This document shows, piece by piece, positions 42,437-52,820 of a DNA stretch of 64,000 nt. The position numbers and the translations under genes are program-made. The first letter of the stretch is position 1, and every line of letters begins with the position of its first letter. This DNA is from Saccharomyces mikatae IFO 1815 (taxonomy: Eukaryota > Ascomycota > Saccharomycetes > Saccharomycetales > Saccharomycetaceae), in NCBI RefSeq assembly GCF_947241705.1, contig NC_079262.1:372001-436000 (forward strand), in the 5' to 3' direction. The notes below the pieces were generated by a model, which saw nothing but the letters and a program-made list of their open reading frames with translations, was not told the DNA's origin and searched no databases.

Positions 42437-42587
42437 GTGAGAGGGATGTTCAGCATTTCGAAGACATCACTCTGTACGTGTAAACACCCCGGGTGGATGA
42501 CTTTCTAATCTCTTCTTTGTAACAGAACTATAGCTTTTTTCGGGCGTCCGGTGGCAAAAAAACTAACTCCGAACCCGGGCATGCCCC

Positions 42588-42596
42588 GGGGTTAGC
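42588..42596 (+). promoter_or_regulatory. OLE1 fatty-acid-regulated (FAR) element
   Basis: GGGGTTAGC, about 565 bases upstream of the OLE1 ATG, matches the element I recall as essential for transcription and unsaturated-fatty-acid repression of S. cerevisiae OLE1, at about the same distance. Confidence 0.65.
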
Positions 42597-42809
42597 GGGC
42601 CCAACAAAGGCGCTTATCTGGTGGGCTCTCGTAGAAGAAAAAAGCTGTTGAGCGAGCTATTTCGGGTATCCCAGCCTTCTCTGCAGAACGCTCCAGTTGG
42701 CTTGGCTCTGGCGCTGTTCGTAAGCATCACATCGCTTATAGTAGGCAGAGGTAATAACGGCTTAAGATTCCCTTCACATCGTCGGTAGCCTTCATTTCGG
42801 ACGTTGAAC

Positions 42810-42818
42810 ACTCAACAA
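42810..42818 (+). promoter_or_regulatory. OLE1 low-oxygen response element (LORE)
   Basis: ACTCAACAA, about 343 bases upstream of the OLE1 ATG, equals the LORE through which Mga2 induces OLE1 in hypoxia in S. cerevisiae, at nearly the same distance. Confidence 0.8.
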
Positions 42819-43152
42819 ACCTTATCTAGTGCCCAACTGGGTGTGCTTCTACGAGTGTTGTTCACATAGACACACCTATCCCTATTGTTACGGCTATGAG
42901 GATGACATAGAGAGGTTGGAATAATAGTAGTTAACAATATATGCAGCAAATCATCGGCTTGTGGGTCATCGAGTATTGCAAATCTGCAGATACATATATA
43001 TATGGGGGCAGATCTTGATTGATTTCATTGTTCTATTTTCATCTCTTGTATAATCTCTCTTCTATATTCTTTATTACGTGATATAGAACATCATAGTTAT
43101 AGATAGTTGTGGTGATCATACTATATACAGTACTTTAAACAATACAGCAAGC

Positions 43153-44685
43153 ATGCCAACTTCTGGAACTACTATTGAGTTGATTGACGACCAATTTCCA
43201 AAGGACGACTCTACCAGCGGTGGTATTGTCGATGAAGTCGATTTGACAGAGGCTAATATTTTGGCTACTGGTTTGAATAAAAAGGCGCCAAGAATTGTCA
43301 ACGGGTTCGGTTCTCTAATGGGATCCAAGGAAATGGTTTCTGTGGAATTTGACAAGAATGGGAAGGAAAAGAAGTCTAATTTGGACCGTCTATTGGAAAA
43401 GGACAATCAAGAAAAAGAGGAAGCCAAGACTAGAGTTCACATTTCTGAACAGGCATGGACTTTGAACAACTGGCATCAACATTTGAACTGGTTGAACATG
43501 GTTCTTGTTTGCGGTATGCCAATTATTGGTTGGTATTTTGCTCTCTCGGGCAAGGTACCTTTACATTTGAACGTTTTCCTTTTCTCTGTTTTCTACTACG
43601 CTATTGGTGGTGTTTCCATCACTGCCGGTTACCATAGACTGTGGTCTCATAGATCTTATTCTGCCCATTGGCCATTAAGATTATTCTATGCCGTTTTCGG
43701 TTGTGCTTCTGTTGAAGGTTCCGCTAAATGGTGGGGCCACTCTCACAGAATCCACCATCGTTACACTGATACCTTGAGAGACCCTTATGATGCTCGTAGA
43801 GGTCTATGGTACTCCCACATGGGATGGATGCTTTTGAAGCCAAATCCAAAATACAAGGCCAGAGCTGATATCACCGACATGACCGATGACTGGACCATTA
43901 GATTCCAACACAGACACTACATCTTGTTGATGCTCCTAACTGCTTTCGTCATTCCAACTCTTATCTGTGGTTACTTTTTCAACGACTATATGGGTGGTTT
44001 GATCTACGCCGGTTTTATCCGTGTTTTTGTCATCCAACAAGCTACCTTTTGCATTAACTCCATGGCTCATTACATTGGTACCCAACCATTTGATGACAGA
44101 AGAACCCCCCGTGACAACTGGATTACCGCCATTGTCACTTTCGGTGAAGGTTACCATAACTTCCACCACGAATTCCCAACTGATTACAGAAACGCTATTA
44201 AGTGGTACCAATACGATCCAACCAAGGTTATCATCTACTTGACTTCTTTGGTTGGTCTAGCATACGATTTGAAAAAATTCTCCCAAAACGCTATTGAAGA
44301 AGCTTTGATTCAACAAGAACAAAAGAAGATCAACAAAAAGAAGGCGAAGATCAACTGGGGTCCAGTCTTGACCGATTTGCCAGTATGGGACAAACAAACC
44401 TTCTTAGCAAAGTCTAAGGAAAACAAGGGCTTGGTTATCATCTCTGGTATTGTTCATGACGTATCTGGTTATATTTCTGAACATCCAGGTGGTGAAACTT
44501 TAATCAAGACTGCATTAGGTAAGGACGCTACTAAGGCTTTCAGCGGTGGTGTCTACCGTCACTCAAATGCCGCTCAAAACGTCTTGGCTGACATGAGAGT
44601 GGCTATCATTAAGGAAAGTAAGAACTCTGCTATTAGAATGGCTAGTAAGAGGGGTGAAGTTTACGAAACTGGTAAGTTCTTTTGA
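43153..44685 (+). CDS. OLE1: Delta-9 acyl-CoA desaturase
   Basis: 510 aa, equal to S. cerevisiae Ole1 (YGL055W). This essential ER enzyme makes palmitoleic and oleic acids from saturated acyl-CoA. The three histidine boxes are intact: HRLWSH at 161-166, HRIHH at 198-202 and HNFHH at 335-339. Four hydrophobic membrane segments surround them (for example 112-130, 138-158 and 255-275). A C-terminal cytochrome b5 domain (about 410-490) carries the heme motif HPGGE at 444-448. The codon use is strongly biased, as expected for a highly expressed gene. Confidence 0.98.
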   Translation: MPTSGTTIELIDDQFPKDDSTSGGIVDEVDLTEANILATGLNKKAPRIVNGFGSLMGSKEMVSVEFDKNGKEKKSNLDRLLEKDNQEKEEAKTRVHISEQAWTLNNWHQHLNWLNMVLVCGMPIIGWYFALSGKVPLHLNVFLFSVFYYAIGGVSITAGYHRLWSHRSYSAHWPLRLFYAVFGCASVEGSAKWWGHSHRIHHRYTDTLRDPYDARRGLWYSHMGWMLLKPNPKYKARADITDMTDDWTIRFQHRHYILLMLLTAFVIPTLICGYFFNDYMGGLIYAGFIRVFVIQQATFCINSMAHYIGTQPFDDRRTPRDNWITAIVTFGEGYHNFHHEFPTDYRNAIKWYQYDPTKVIIYLTSLVGLAYDLKKFSQNAIEEALIQQEQKKINKKKAKINWGPVLTDLPVWDKQTFLAKSKENKGLVIISGIVHDVSGYISEHPGGETLIKTALGKDATKAFSGGVYRHSNAAQNVLADMRVAIIKESKNSAIRMASKRGEVYETGKFF

Positions 44686-45414
44686 GCATCACATTTTACC
44701 ATAACTACCAGAAAAAAACTGAAAAATCATAAATTTTAAAAAAAAATAACATTTGAATTTTTTTTTCTCACGATTAGGTTTTGATATTTTCCCCTTTTTT
44801 TCTCGTTACGATATATCTTTTTTATTTATTTTTTCATTATTAGTATTTTATTCTTCATTATTTATGTATAGAATTTTCATTTTCATTTAGATTCAAATTA
44901 AGTTATCTTTTTACCTCTTCCATTTTCTTTTACATCCTTCGCTTTAACTTTGCTGCTGTAGTCATCTGAATTCTTCCAATTTATCTCTGCGTTGAAGTCA
45001 ACTCTGAACTCTGGAAAACTTGTCCTGTTGCTCCCCTTTTTGAGGTGTGTACATAGTATCTTGTCCAACACATTCCCTTGTCTATTACTTTTGCTGTAAA
45101 ATTGTATGGTATACTACTAACTACATAACTACTCAAAAATATTTACGTACACATTTATACAGTAATATCTTTTGTCACCTGTTTCATTACCTCTAGAAGG
45201 AAAAATCGATGTTTAGTATAAAAATAAAGAACATATTGATAACTCCTACTGGCAATGAGAAAACAAAAGCAACAAATAAAAAAAGGACAGCACGGAAATA
45301 CATTCTGCGTGCCATCTTACTTATCTTTAGTTCCCTTCAATCTATGAGTGCATGTCATGTATTTCTATTATTCTCGGCCCTTTACTCTCCTTTTGGATTC
45401 ATTGTCCTGTTAAA
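44686..45414. other. Convergent intergenic OLE1-ERV14
   Basis: About 730 very T-rich bases between convergent genes, probably the OLE1 3' UTR plus the ERV14 3' end. A 69-codon frame at 45209-45418 is not supported. No RNA gene or LTR is recognised. Confidence 0.5.
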
Positions 45415-45831
45415 TTAGAAGTCATCGCCACTTTCAGCAATCAAAGCCATGATCATCCTATACAAGTAGAAGAAGAACATCAACAAGTGGAACCCTAACT
45501 TTAGGAAACTTTCTCTCTTATGCTTACCTAGAGTTCTAAATATTTCGGTAGCGTCCAAAAGTTGGACCTTATTGTAAATTTTGTTTAAATTGTAAGCTAG
45601 AACTGGCAGATTCAATAAAAATACAAACCAGTAGCCGTTTAGTAAGAACAGCAATGACAAGGCACCATGCAATGCGGCTTCAGGGGTAATTAACTTGTTG
45701 ACTTTAGAGCATAATTCAATTGGATTGATATAGTCGGCTTCTAAATCAGCGTATAATATCGTGAAATGCACTTGGCCGAACAAATTGATACAATTAACAA
45801 CAACAGCAAGGATAAATAACCAAGCACCCAT
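45415..45831 (-). CDS. ERV14: COPII cargo receptor Erv14 (cornichon)
   Basis: 138 aa, equal to S. cerevisiae Erv14 (YGL054C). Erv14 loads many membrane proteins, such as Axl2, into COPII vesicles at the ER. The cornichon pattern is visible: the N-terminal hydrophobic segment [20 protein letters not shown], the cytoplasmic loop [20 protein letters not shown] with the conserved IELC motif, then two more membrane segments ([18 protein letters not shown] and [20 protein letters not shown]). Confidence 0.97.
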
Positions 45832-46086
45832 CTTTTCTTTTCTTTTAAATCCTGTTGACCTTACTTTGGCGGTATATTCGAAGGTAAATGTCTTTGTTAA
45901 AAATCTATTGAGAAGTTCTAATATGAGAAGAATCCCAATCGTATTTTCGTATTAAAGAATACACGGTCTAGTTATCATTCTTAAATCTTCCTCCTTCCTT
46001 GTTTTTCTCCGAAAAGAAAGGAAAATTTTTCTTCCACGGTACTTCCGAAAAAATCCAATCTCATAAAAATAAAAAACAAAAAGTAA

Positions 46087-46158
46087 CTCCGATACGGGGA
46101 GTCGAACCCCGGTCTCCACGGTGAAAGCGTGATGTGATAGCCGTTACACTATATCGGA
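46087..46158 (-). tRNA. tE(UUC): tRNA-Glu (anticodon UUC)
   Basis: 72 bases, minus strand, beginning TCCGATATAGTGTAACGG and ending at GTATCGGAG. The acceptor stem TCCGATA pairs with TATCGGA. The anticodon loop CGCTTTCACC gives TTC, and GGTTCGACTCC is the T-loop B box. A sigma LTR starts 17 bases from its 5' end. Confidence 0.97.
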
Positions 46159-46174
46159 ATAAAATTTACGATTA

Positions 46175-46321
46175 TGTTGTATCTTAAGATGGGATACCTC
46201 AGTATGACAATACATCATTCTAAACGTTCATAAAACATATATGAAACAATCTTATAACGAAACGAACAGATTGAACAACATAAGGTAAAACTCTGCTTTT
46301 CCGAGCTGAACTAATCAAATG
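46175..46321 (+). repeat. Ty3 sigma LTR segment
   Basis: Starts TGTTGTATCTTAAGATGGGATACC and continues TCAGTATGACAATACATCATTC, clearly related to the Ty3 sigma LTR as I recall it (family length about 340 bases). It begins 17 bases from the tRNA-Glu 5' end, the position at which Ty3 integrates relative to Pol III start sites. About 147 bases are visible before an inverted Ty1-type LTR begins. An old fossil. Confidence 0.88.
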
Positions 46322-46554
46322 TGAGATAATAGTGGAGTTTGATGTAATTGTTGGGATCCCATTTTTATAAGGCAATAATATTAGGTATGTAGATATACTA
46401 GAAGTTTTCCTCAGGGATTTAGGAATCCAATAAAAGGGAATCTGCAATTCTACACAATTCTATAAACATTATTATCATCTTATTATATGTTGTTATTCAT
46501 TTATCCTATTACATTATCAATCCTTGCGTTTCAGCTTCCACTAATTTAGATGAC
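46322..46554 (-). repeat. Inverted Ty1-type delta LTR segment
   Basis: Read on the minus strand this is Ty1-type LTR sequence: AATTAGTGGAAGCTGAAACG, GTTTATAGAATTGTGTAGAA, ending in TATCTCA. It lies in sigma sequence on its left and meets the plus-strand Ty1 LTR head to head on its right, where both share AGATGAC (46548-46554). It differs in many places from the LTRs of the neighbouring element, so it is an older copy. Confidence 0.9.
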
Positions 46555-46804
46555 ATAAGTTATGAGAAGCGGTCATCGAAATAAGTGGAAGCTGAAACGC
46601 AAGGATTGATAATGTAATAGGATAATGACTGACAATATATAAAATGACAATAAAAGCATATACAGAATTATGTAGAATTACGAGTTCCATTTATTGGATT
46701 CCTATATCCTCGAGGAGAACTTCTAGTATATCTACATACCTAATATTATTGCCTTTATCAACAATGGAATCCCAACAATCATCTCAAAATTCGCCAATCT
46801 CTCA
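46548..46804 (+). repeat. 5' LTR of the Ty1 fossil
   Basis: Carries the gag start ATG (46764) as Ty1 LTRs do, and ends TCTCA directly before the primer-binding site. Nearly identical to the 3' LTR. Confidence 0.92.
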
Positions 46805-49800
46805 TGGTAGCGCCTGTGCTTCGGTTACTTCTACAGAAGTCCACACAAATCAAGATCCGTTAGACGTTTCAGCTTCCAAAATTCAAGAATTTGAGAAGGC
46901 TTCCACTAAGGCTCATTCTCAACAGACAACGACACCTCACTCGTCTGCTGTTCCAGAGAACCACCATCATGTCTCTCCTCCAGCTGATCAAGTACCATTG
47001 CCACAAGATGGGCCGCTCCCACAGCAGCGCATGATGACTCCCCAACAAGCCAATATTTCTGGTTGGCAGGTATACGGGCACCCAACTTTGATGCCGTATC
47101 CACCTTATCAAATGACACCCATGTATGTTCCATCTAAGTCAAACTCACAGTTTACACAATATTTACCACCTGATGGAACACATCGAAACACTTCATCACC
47201 TGAGTCCGAAAATTCATTTACTGATTCATCCTCAGCGAAGTCTAATATGACATCCACTAATAATTATGTCAGACCACCACCAATCTTAACCTCACCTAAT
47301 GACTTCCTAAGTTGGGTTAAAACATACATTAAATTTTTGCAAAATTCAAATCTCGATGATATTATTCCGACAACAACCGGAAAAGTCGTACGTCAGATGA
47401 CAGATAATGAACTCACCTTCTTATGTCACACTTTTCAATTATTCGCTCCATCTCAGTTCCTACCCAACTGGGTCAAAGACATCCTATCTATTGATTATAC
47501 GAATATCATGAAAATTCTGTCGAAAAGCATCGAAAAAATGCAATATGATAATCAAGAGGCAAATGACATCGTGACACTCGCAAATTTGCAATATAATGGC
47601 AGTACGCCTGCAGACGCATTTGAAACAAAAGTCACAAACATTATTGACAGACTAAATAACAATGGCATTCACATCAATAACAAAGTAGCATGCCAACTAA
47701 TCATGAGAGGCCTATCTGGCGAATACAAATTTTTACGCTACACACGTCATCGATATCTAAATATGACAGTTGCTGAACTATTTTTAGACATCCATGCTAT
47801 CTATGAAGAACAACAGGAATCAAGACGCAGCAAACCTTCTTACAGGAGAAATCCGAGTGATGAGAGAAATGATTCTCGAACTTACATGAATACGACCAAA
47901 CCCAAAGCTATAACTCGAAGTTCCCAAAAAACAAATAATTCGAAATCAAGAACAGCCAGGACTCATAACGTATTCACATCTAAAAACTCTCCCGGTACTG
48001 ACAACGATTCCATCAGTGAATCAACTACCGGACCGATTCAATTGAACAATAAGCACGACCTTCACCTTAGGCCAGAAACTTACTGAATCTATCATAAATC
48101 ATACGAATCATTATGATGATGAACTTCCTGGACACCTTCTTCTTGATTCAGGAGCATCGCGAACTCTCATAAGATCCGCCCATCACATACACTCAGCATC
48201 ACCTAATCCTGACATAAACGTAGTTGATGCTCAAAAAAGAAATATCCCGATTACCGCTGTTGGTGATCTTCAATTTCACTTCCAGGACGACACCAAAACA
48301 TCAATAAAGGTATTGCACACTCCGAACATAGCCTGTGACTTACTCAGTTTAAATGAACTGGCTGCAATAGATATTACAGCATGCTTTACCAAAAACGTCT
48401 TAGAACGAGCTGACGGCACTGTACTTGCACCTATCGTAAAATATGGCGACTTTTACTGGGTATCTAAAAAATATTTGCTTCCATCGAATATCTCCATACC
48501 CACAATCAATAATGTTCACACAAGTGAGAGAACACACAAATATCCTTATCCTTTCATTCATCGGATGCTTGCACATGCCAATGCCCAGACAATTAGATAT
48601 TCACTTAAAAAGAACACTATTACGTATTTTAATGAATCTGATGTTGATTGGTCTAGCGCTACTAATTATCAATGTCCCGATTGCTTAATCGGTAAAAGCA
48701 CCAAACGCAGACATATCAAAGGATCACGGCTAAAATACCAAAATTCATATGAACCTTTTCAATACCTACATACGGACATATTTGGCCCTGTTCACAACCT
48801 ACCAAAGAGCGCACCATCCTATTTTATCTCATTCACTGATGAAAAAACCAAATTCCGTTGGGTTTATCCATTACATGACCGTCGCGAGGATTCTATTCTC
48901 GATGTCTTTACTACGATACTGGCTTTCATTAAAAACCAGTTTCAATCTAATGTTCTGGTTATCCAAATGGACCGTGGTTCTGAGTACACTAACAAAACTC
49001 TCCATAAGTTCCTTGAAAAAAATGGTATAACTCCATGTTATACAACCACAGCGGATTCCAGAGCCCATGGTATCGCTGAACGGCTAAACCGTACCCTATT
49101 AGATGACTGTTGTACCCAACTGCAATGTAGTGGTCTACCGAATCATCTATGGTTTTCAGCAGTCGAATTCTCTACTATCGTAAGGAACTCACTAGCTTCG
49201 CCTAAAAGCAAAAAATCTGCAAGACAACACGCTGGATTGGCAGGACTTGACATCAGTACTTTGTTACCGTTCGGTCAACCCGTCATAGTCAATAACCACA
49301 ACCCTGACTCAAAAATTCACCCTCGTGGTATCACTGGCTATGCTCTACATCCATCTCGAAATTCTTATGGATATATCATCTATCTCCCATCCTTGAAGAA
49401 GACAGTAGATACGACTAATTACGTTATTCTTCAAGGCAAGGAATCCAGATTAGACCAATTCAATTACGACGCACTCACCTTCGATGACGATTTGAATCGT
49501 TTAACTGCTTCTTATCAATCGTTCATTGCGTCAAATGAGATCCAACAATCAAATGATCTCAACATAGAATCCGACCATGACTATCAATCTGACATTGAAT
49601 TGAATCCTGACCACCAACGAAATGTACTTCCAAAAGTACCAATCCCCACTGACTCCCCACCTCCTTTAACTCATACTGAAGAATCAACGCCTATTTCTAA
49701 AACCAAGACTCGTGCACCCAGAGAAGTTGATCCAAACATATCTGAATCTAATATTCTTCCGTCTAAGAAGAGATCTAGCATCCCCAAAATTGCTGCTAAC

Positions 49801-52054
49801 GACAGTACCGATTCGGGTGGTATAAATAAATCAGATGTTCCTCTACTTACTCCTTTGTTCAAACCCGACACACAACATTCGTATCAAGCCAATACATCTA
49901 ATGATTTCGGTGATTCAGACTCACAAAGTGACATTGATGCTGACTATAAGGGCGTGACGATACCCAGTTTGGGTGGTACCAGCAACAAAACTGATTTGCA
50001 GATAAGTGATCCAGAGACTGAGAAAAGGACTAAACACCGTCCACCTTCAATCGATGCTTATCCACTGAAAAAGGACTCATCGCACCATATTTCCCCTATA
50101 AAAATACCAGTTACTCGTCCCGAACAGAATATCGAGGAATCTATTATCGCTGATCTCCCTCTCCCTGATCTACCTCCAATACTTTCTACCGAATTCCCTG
50201 ACCCATTTAAAGAACTTCCCCCGATCAATTCTCGTCAAACTAATTCCAGTTTGGGTGGTATGGATGACTCTAATATCTCCGCTACTACCAATAGCAAGAA
50301 AAGATCATTAAAAGATAATGAAACTGAAATTGAGGTATCACGAGACACATGGAATACAAAGAATATGCGTAGTTTAGAACCTCCAAGGTCAAAGAAACGA
50401 ATACTGCTGATCGCAGCTGTAAAAACAGTAAAATCAATCAAACCGATACGAGCAACCTTAAGATATGACGAAGCAATCACATACAATAAAAATATTATAG
50501 AAAAGGAAAAATATATCGAAGCATATCAAAAAGAAATCAATCAACTACTAAAAATGAACACTTGGGATACAGACAGATATTATGACAGGGAAGATATAGA
50601 CCCTAAAAGGGTAATAAACTCAATGTTTATCTTCAACAAGAAACGCGACGGAACTCATAAAGCTAGATTTGTTGCAAGAGGTGACGTTCAACATCCCGAT
50701 ACGTATGACTCAGGTATGCAATCCAACACTGTACACCATTATGCATTGATGACATCTCTGTCTCTAGCATTAGACAATGACTATTTTATTACACAATTAG
50801 ATATATCCTCGGCGTACTTGTACGCAGACATTAAAGAAGAATTATACATAAGACCCCCACCACATTTGAGAATGAATAACAAGTTAATACGTTTGAGGAA
50901 ATCACTTTATGGTTTGAAACAAAGTGGTGCAAACTGGTATGAAACTATTCAATCATATCTGATACAACAATGTGATATGAAAGAAGTTCGTGGATGGTCA
51001 TGTGTATTTAAGAATAGTCAATTGACAATTTGCTTATTTGTTGATGATATGATATTATTTAGCAAGGACTTAAATGCAAATAAGAAATTTATAGAAAAAC
51101 TTAAGAGACAGTATGATACGAAGATTATAAACCTAGGTGAGGATAATGATGAAATACAATATGACATTCTCGGATTATAAATCAAATATAAGAGAGGTAA
51201 ATACATGAAGTTAGGTATGGAAAACTCTCTAACTGAAAAACTACCCAAAATAAAGGTACCTTTGAACCCTAAAGGAAAGAAACTTGCTGCTCCAGGCCAA
51301 CCAGGTCTTTACATAGACCAGGAAGAGCTAGAACTAGAAGAAGATGATTACAAAATGAAGGTACATGAAATGCAAAAACTAATAGGTCTAGCGTCATACG
51401 TTGGATATAAGTTTAGATTCGACCTATTATATTACATTAACACGCTTGCACAACATATACTATTTCCATCCAAGCAAGTGTTAGATATGACATATGAATT
51501 GATACAGTTCATATGGGATACGAGAGATAGACAACTAATATGGCACAAAAGCAAATCTACTAAGCCAGCAAATAATTTAGTTGTTATAAGCGATGCCTCA
51601 TACGGCAATCAACCGTATTATAAATCACAGATTGGCAACGTATTTCTACTTAATGGAAAGGTAATTGGAGGAAAGTCCACCAAGGCTTTATTGACATGTA
51701 CTTCGACTACAGAAGCAGAAATACACGCAATAAGTGAATCTGTTCCGTTATTAAATAATCTAAGTTACCTCGTACAAGAACTTAACAAAAAACCAATTAC
51801 TAAAGGATTACTTACTGACAGTAAATCTACAATCAGTATAGTTATGTCCAAAAATGAAGAGAAATTTAGAAACAGATTTTTTGGTACTAAAGCAATGAGA
51901 CTCAGAGATGAAGTATCAGGAAATAATTTGCACGTATGCTATATCGAGACTAAAAAGAATATTGCAGACGTATTAACCAAACCTCTTCCAATAAAAACAT
52001 TTAAACTACTAACAAACAAATGGATTCATTAGATCTATTACATTATGGGTGGTA

Positions 52055-52386
52055 TGTTGGAATGAAAATCAACTATCGTCTATCAACTAGTAGTCATACT
52101 ACTAGTACATTATCATATACGGTGTTATAAGATGACATAAGTTATGAGAAGCGGTCATCGAAATAAGTGGAAGCTGAAATGCAAGGATTGATAATGTAAT
52201 AGGATAATGACTGACAATATATAAAATGACAATAAAAGCATATACAGAATTATGTAGAATAACGAGTTCCATTTATTGGATTCCTATATCCTCGAGGAGA
52301 ACTTCTAGTATATCTACATACCTAATATTATTGCCTTTATCAACAATGGAATCCCAACAATCATCTCAAAATTCACCCATTTCTCA
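52055..52386 (+). repeat. 3' LTR of the Ty1 fossil
   Basis: 332 bases, from TGTTGGAATG to TTCTCA, the normal Ty1 LTR length and ends, directly after the purine-rich GGGTGGTA. Confidence 0.95.
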
Positions 52387-52470
52387 ATTACTGCAGTAAA
52401 TTCTATTATTAGAATTATTCTACTCCTATTTATACGAATAGGTGTTTAGTAGTAATCGCTTATTCCAACA
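52387..52470 (-). repeat. Segment of another LTR (Ty4-like or unclassified)
   Basis: Read on the minus strand it begins TGTTGGAATAAGCGATTACT and contains TATAAATAGGAG, a TATA-like box. The TGTTGGAAT start is typical of Ty LTRs, but the rest matches neither Ty1/Ty2 delta nor Ty3 sigma as I know them, so it may be Ty4/Tsu4-related or an old unclassified family. It abuts the 3' end of the Ty1 element on the left and starts 82 bases before tRNA-Arg. Confidence 0.55.
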
Positions 52471-52551
52471 AAAACAAGTTCATATCTGGAGCTGAAGTCC
52501 TTTTGATACCTGACTCATTTTTTCTTTAATGGAAAATATATTATAAAATAA

Positions 52552-52623
52552 GCTCGCGTGGCGTAATGGCAACGCGTCTGACTTCTAATCAGAAGATTAT
52601 GGGTTCGACCCCCATCGTGAGTG
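52552..52623 (+). tRNA. tR(UCU): tRNA-Arg (anticodon UCU)
   Basis: 72 bases starting GCTCGCGTGGCGTAATGG. The anticodon arm CTGACTTCTAATCAG gives TCT. The T arm ATGGGTTCGACCCCCAT is complete, followed by the acceptor strand CGTGAGT and discriminator G. A T-run follows, a Pol III terminator. It reads AGA codons, the main arginine codon in yeast. Confidence 0.97.
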
Positions 52624-52820
52624 TTTTTTGGGTTTGTTTCTACAGCAAGTGGAAATTACTACAGTGGACCTGAGATGTATTTTTTATTTCTTTTCTGAAA
52701 CAACAAACTCTTCTCTCAATATTGTTTTTTGGTCATGATTATACATACATAGGTTATTTTTTAAAATCTACAGTAAGTGGAATAGAACATAAAAACAGAA
52801 GATCAAGAATTTCGAAACAC

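Larger units (their letters stand above)
42140..43152. other. SDS23-OLE1 divergent regulatory region
   Basis: One kilobase holding both promoters. It contains a 33-base perfect hairpin with two CACGTG boxes (42404-42436), a GGTGGCAAA matching the Rpn4 element (42550-42558), a GC-rich imperfect palindrome (about 42572-42593), the FAR element (42588-42596), the LORE (42810-42818) and a TATATATA run near 42994-43002. Its length suits the heavily regulated OLE1. No protein or RNA gene is seen. Confidence 0.65.
46548..52386 (+). mobile_element. Ty1-family LTR retrotransposon, nearly full length, broken
   Basis: A Ty1 (Pseudoviridae/copia) fossil. Parts: 5' LTR 46548-46804; primer-binding site TGGTAGCGCC at 46805-46814, complementary to initiator tRNA-Met; gag-like frame 46764-48086 (440 codons, the family length); the family's known +1 read-through heptamer CTTAGGC at 48066-48072; pol region from there to about 52032 with recognisable protease (DSGA), integrase, reverse transcriptase and RNase H parts; purine-rich GGGTGGTA before the 3' LTR 52055-52386. 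The two LTRs differ at about 5 of roughly 255 comparable bases, so insertion was fairly recent. Overall about one or two breaks, so it looks inactive. It has Ty1-type rather than Ty2-type gag throughout. Confidence 0.95.

Noticed and set aside
42314-42508. 64-codon frame starting MPGGKKKRKKK in the OLE1 promoter region
   Set aside because: It is driven by an A-run and crosses the palindrome; no homology or codon bias supports it.
45209-45418. 69-codon plus-strand frame before the ERV14 stop
   Set aside because: It overlaps the ERV14 end, lies in T-rich 3' flank and has no family resemblance.
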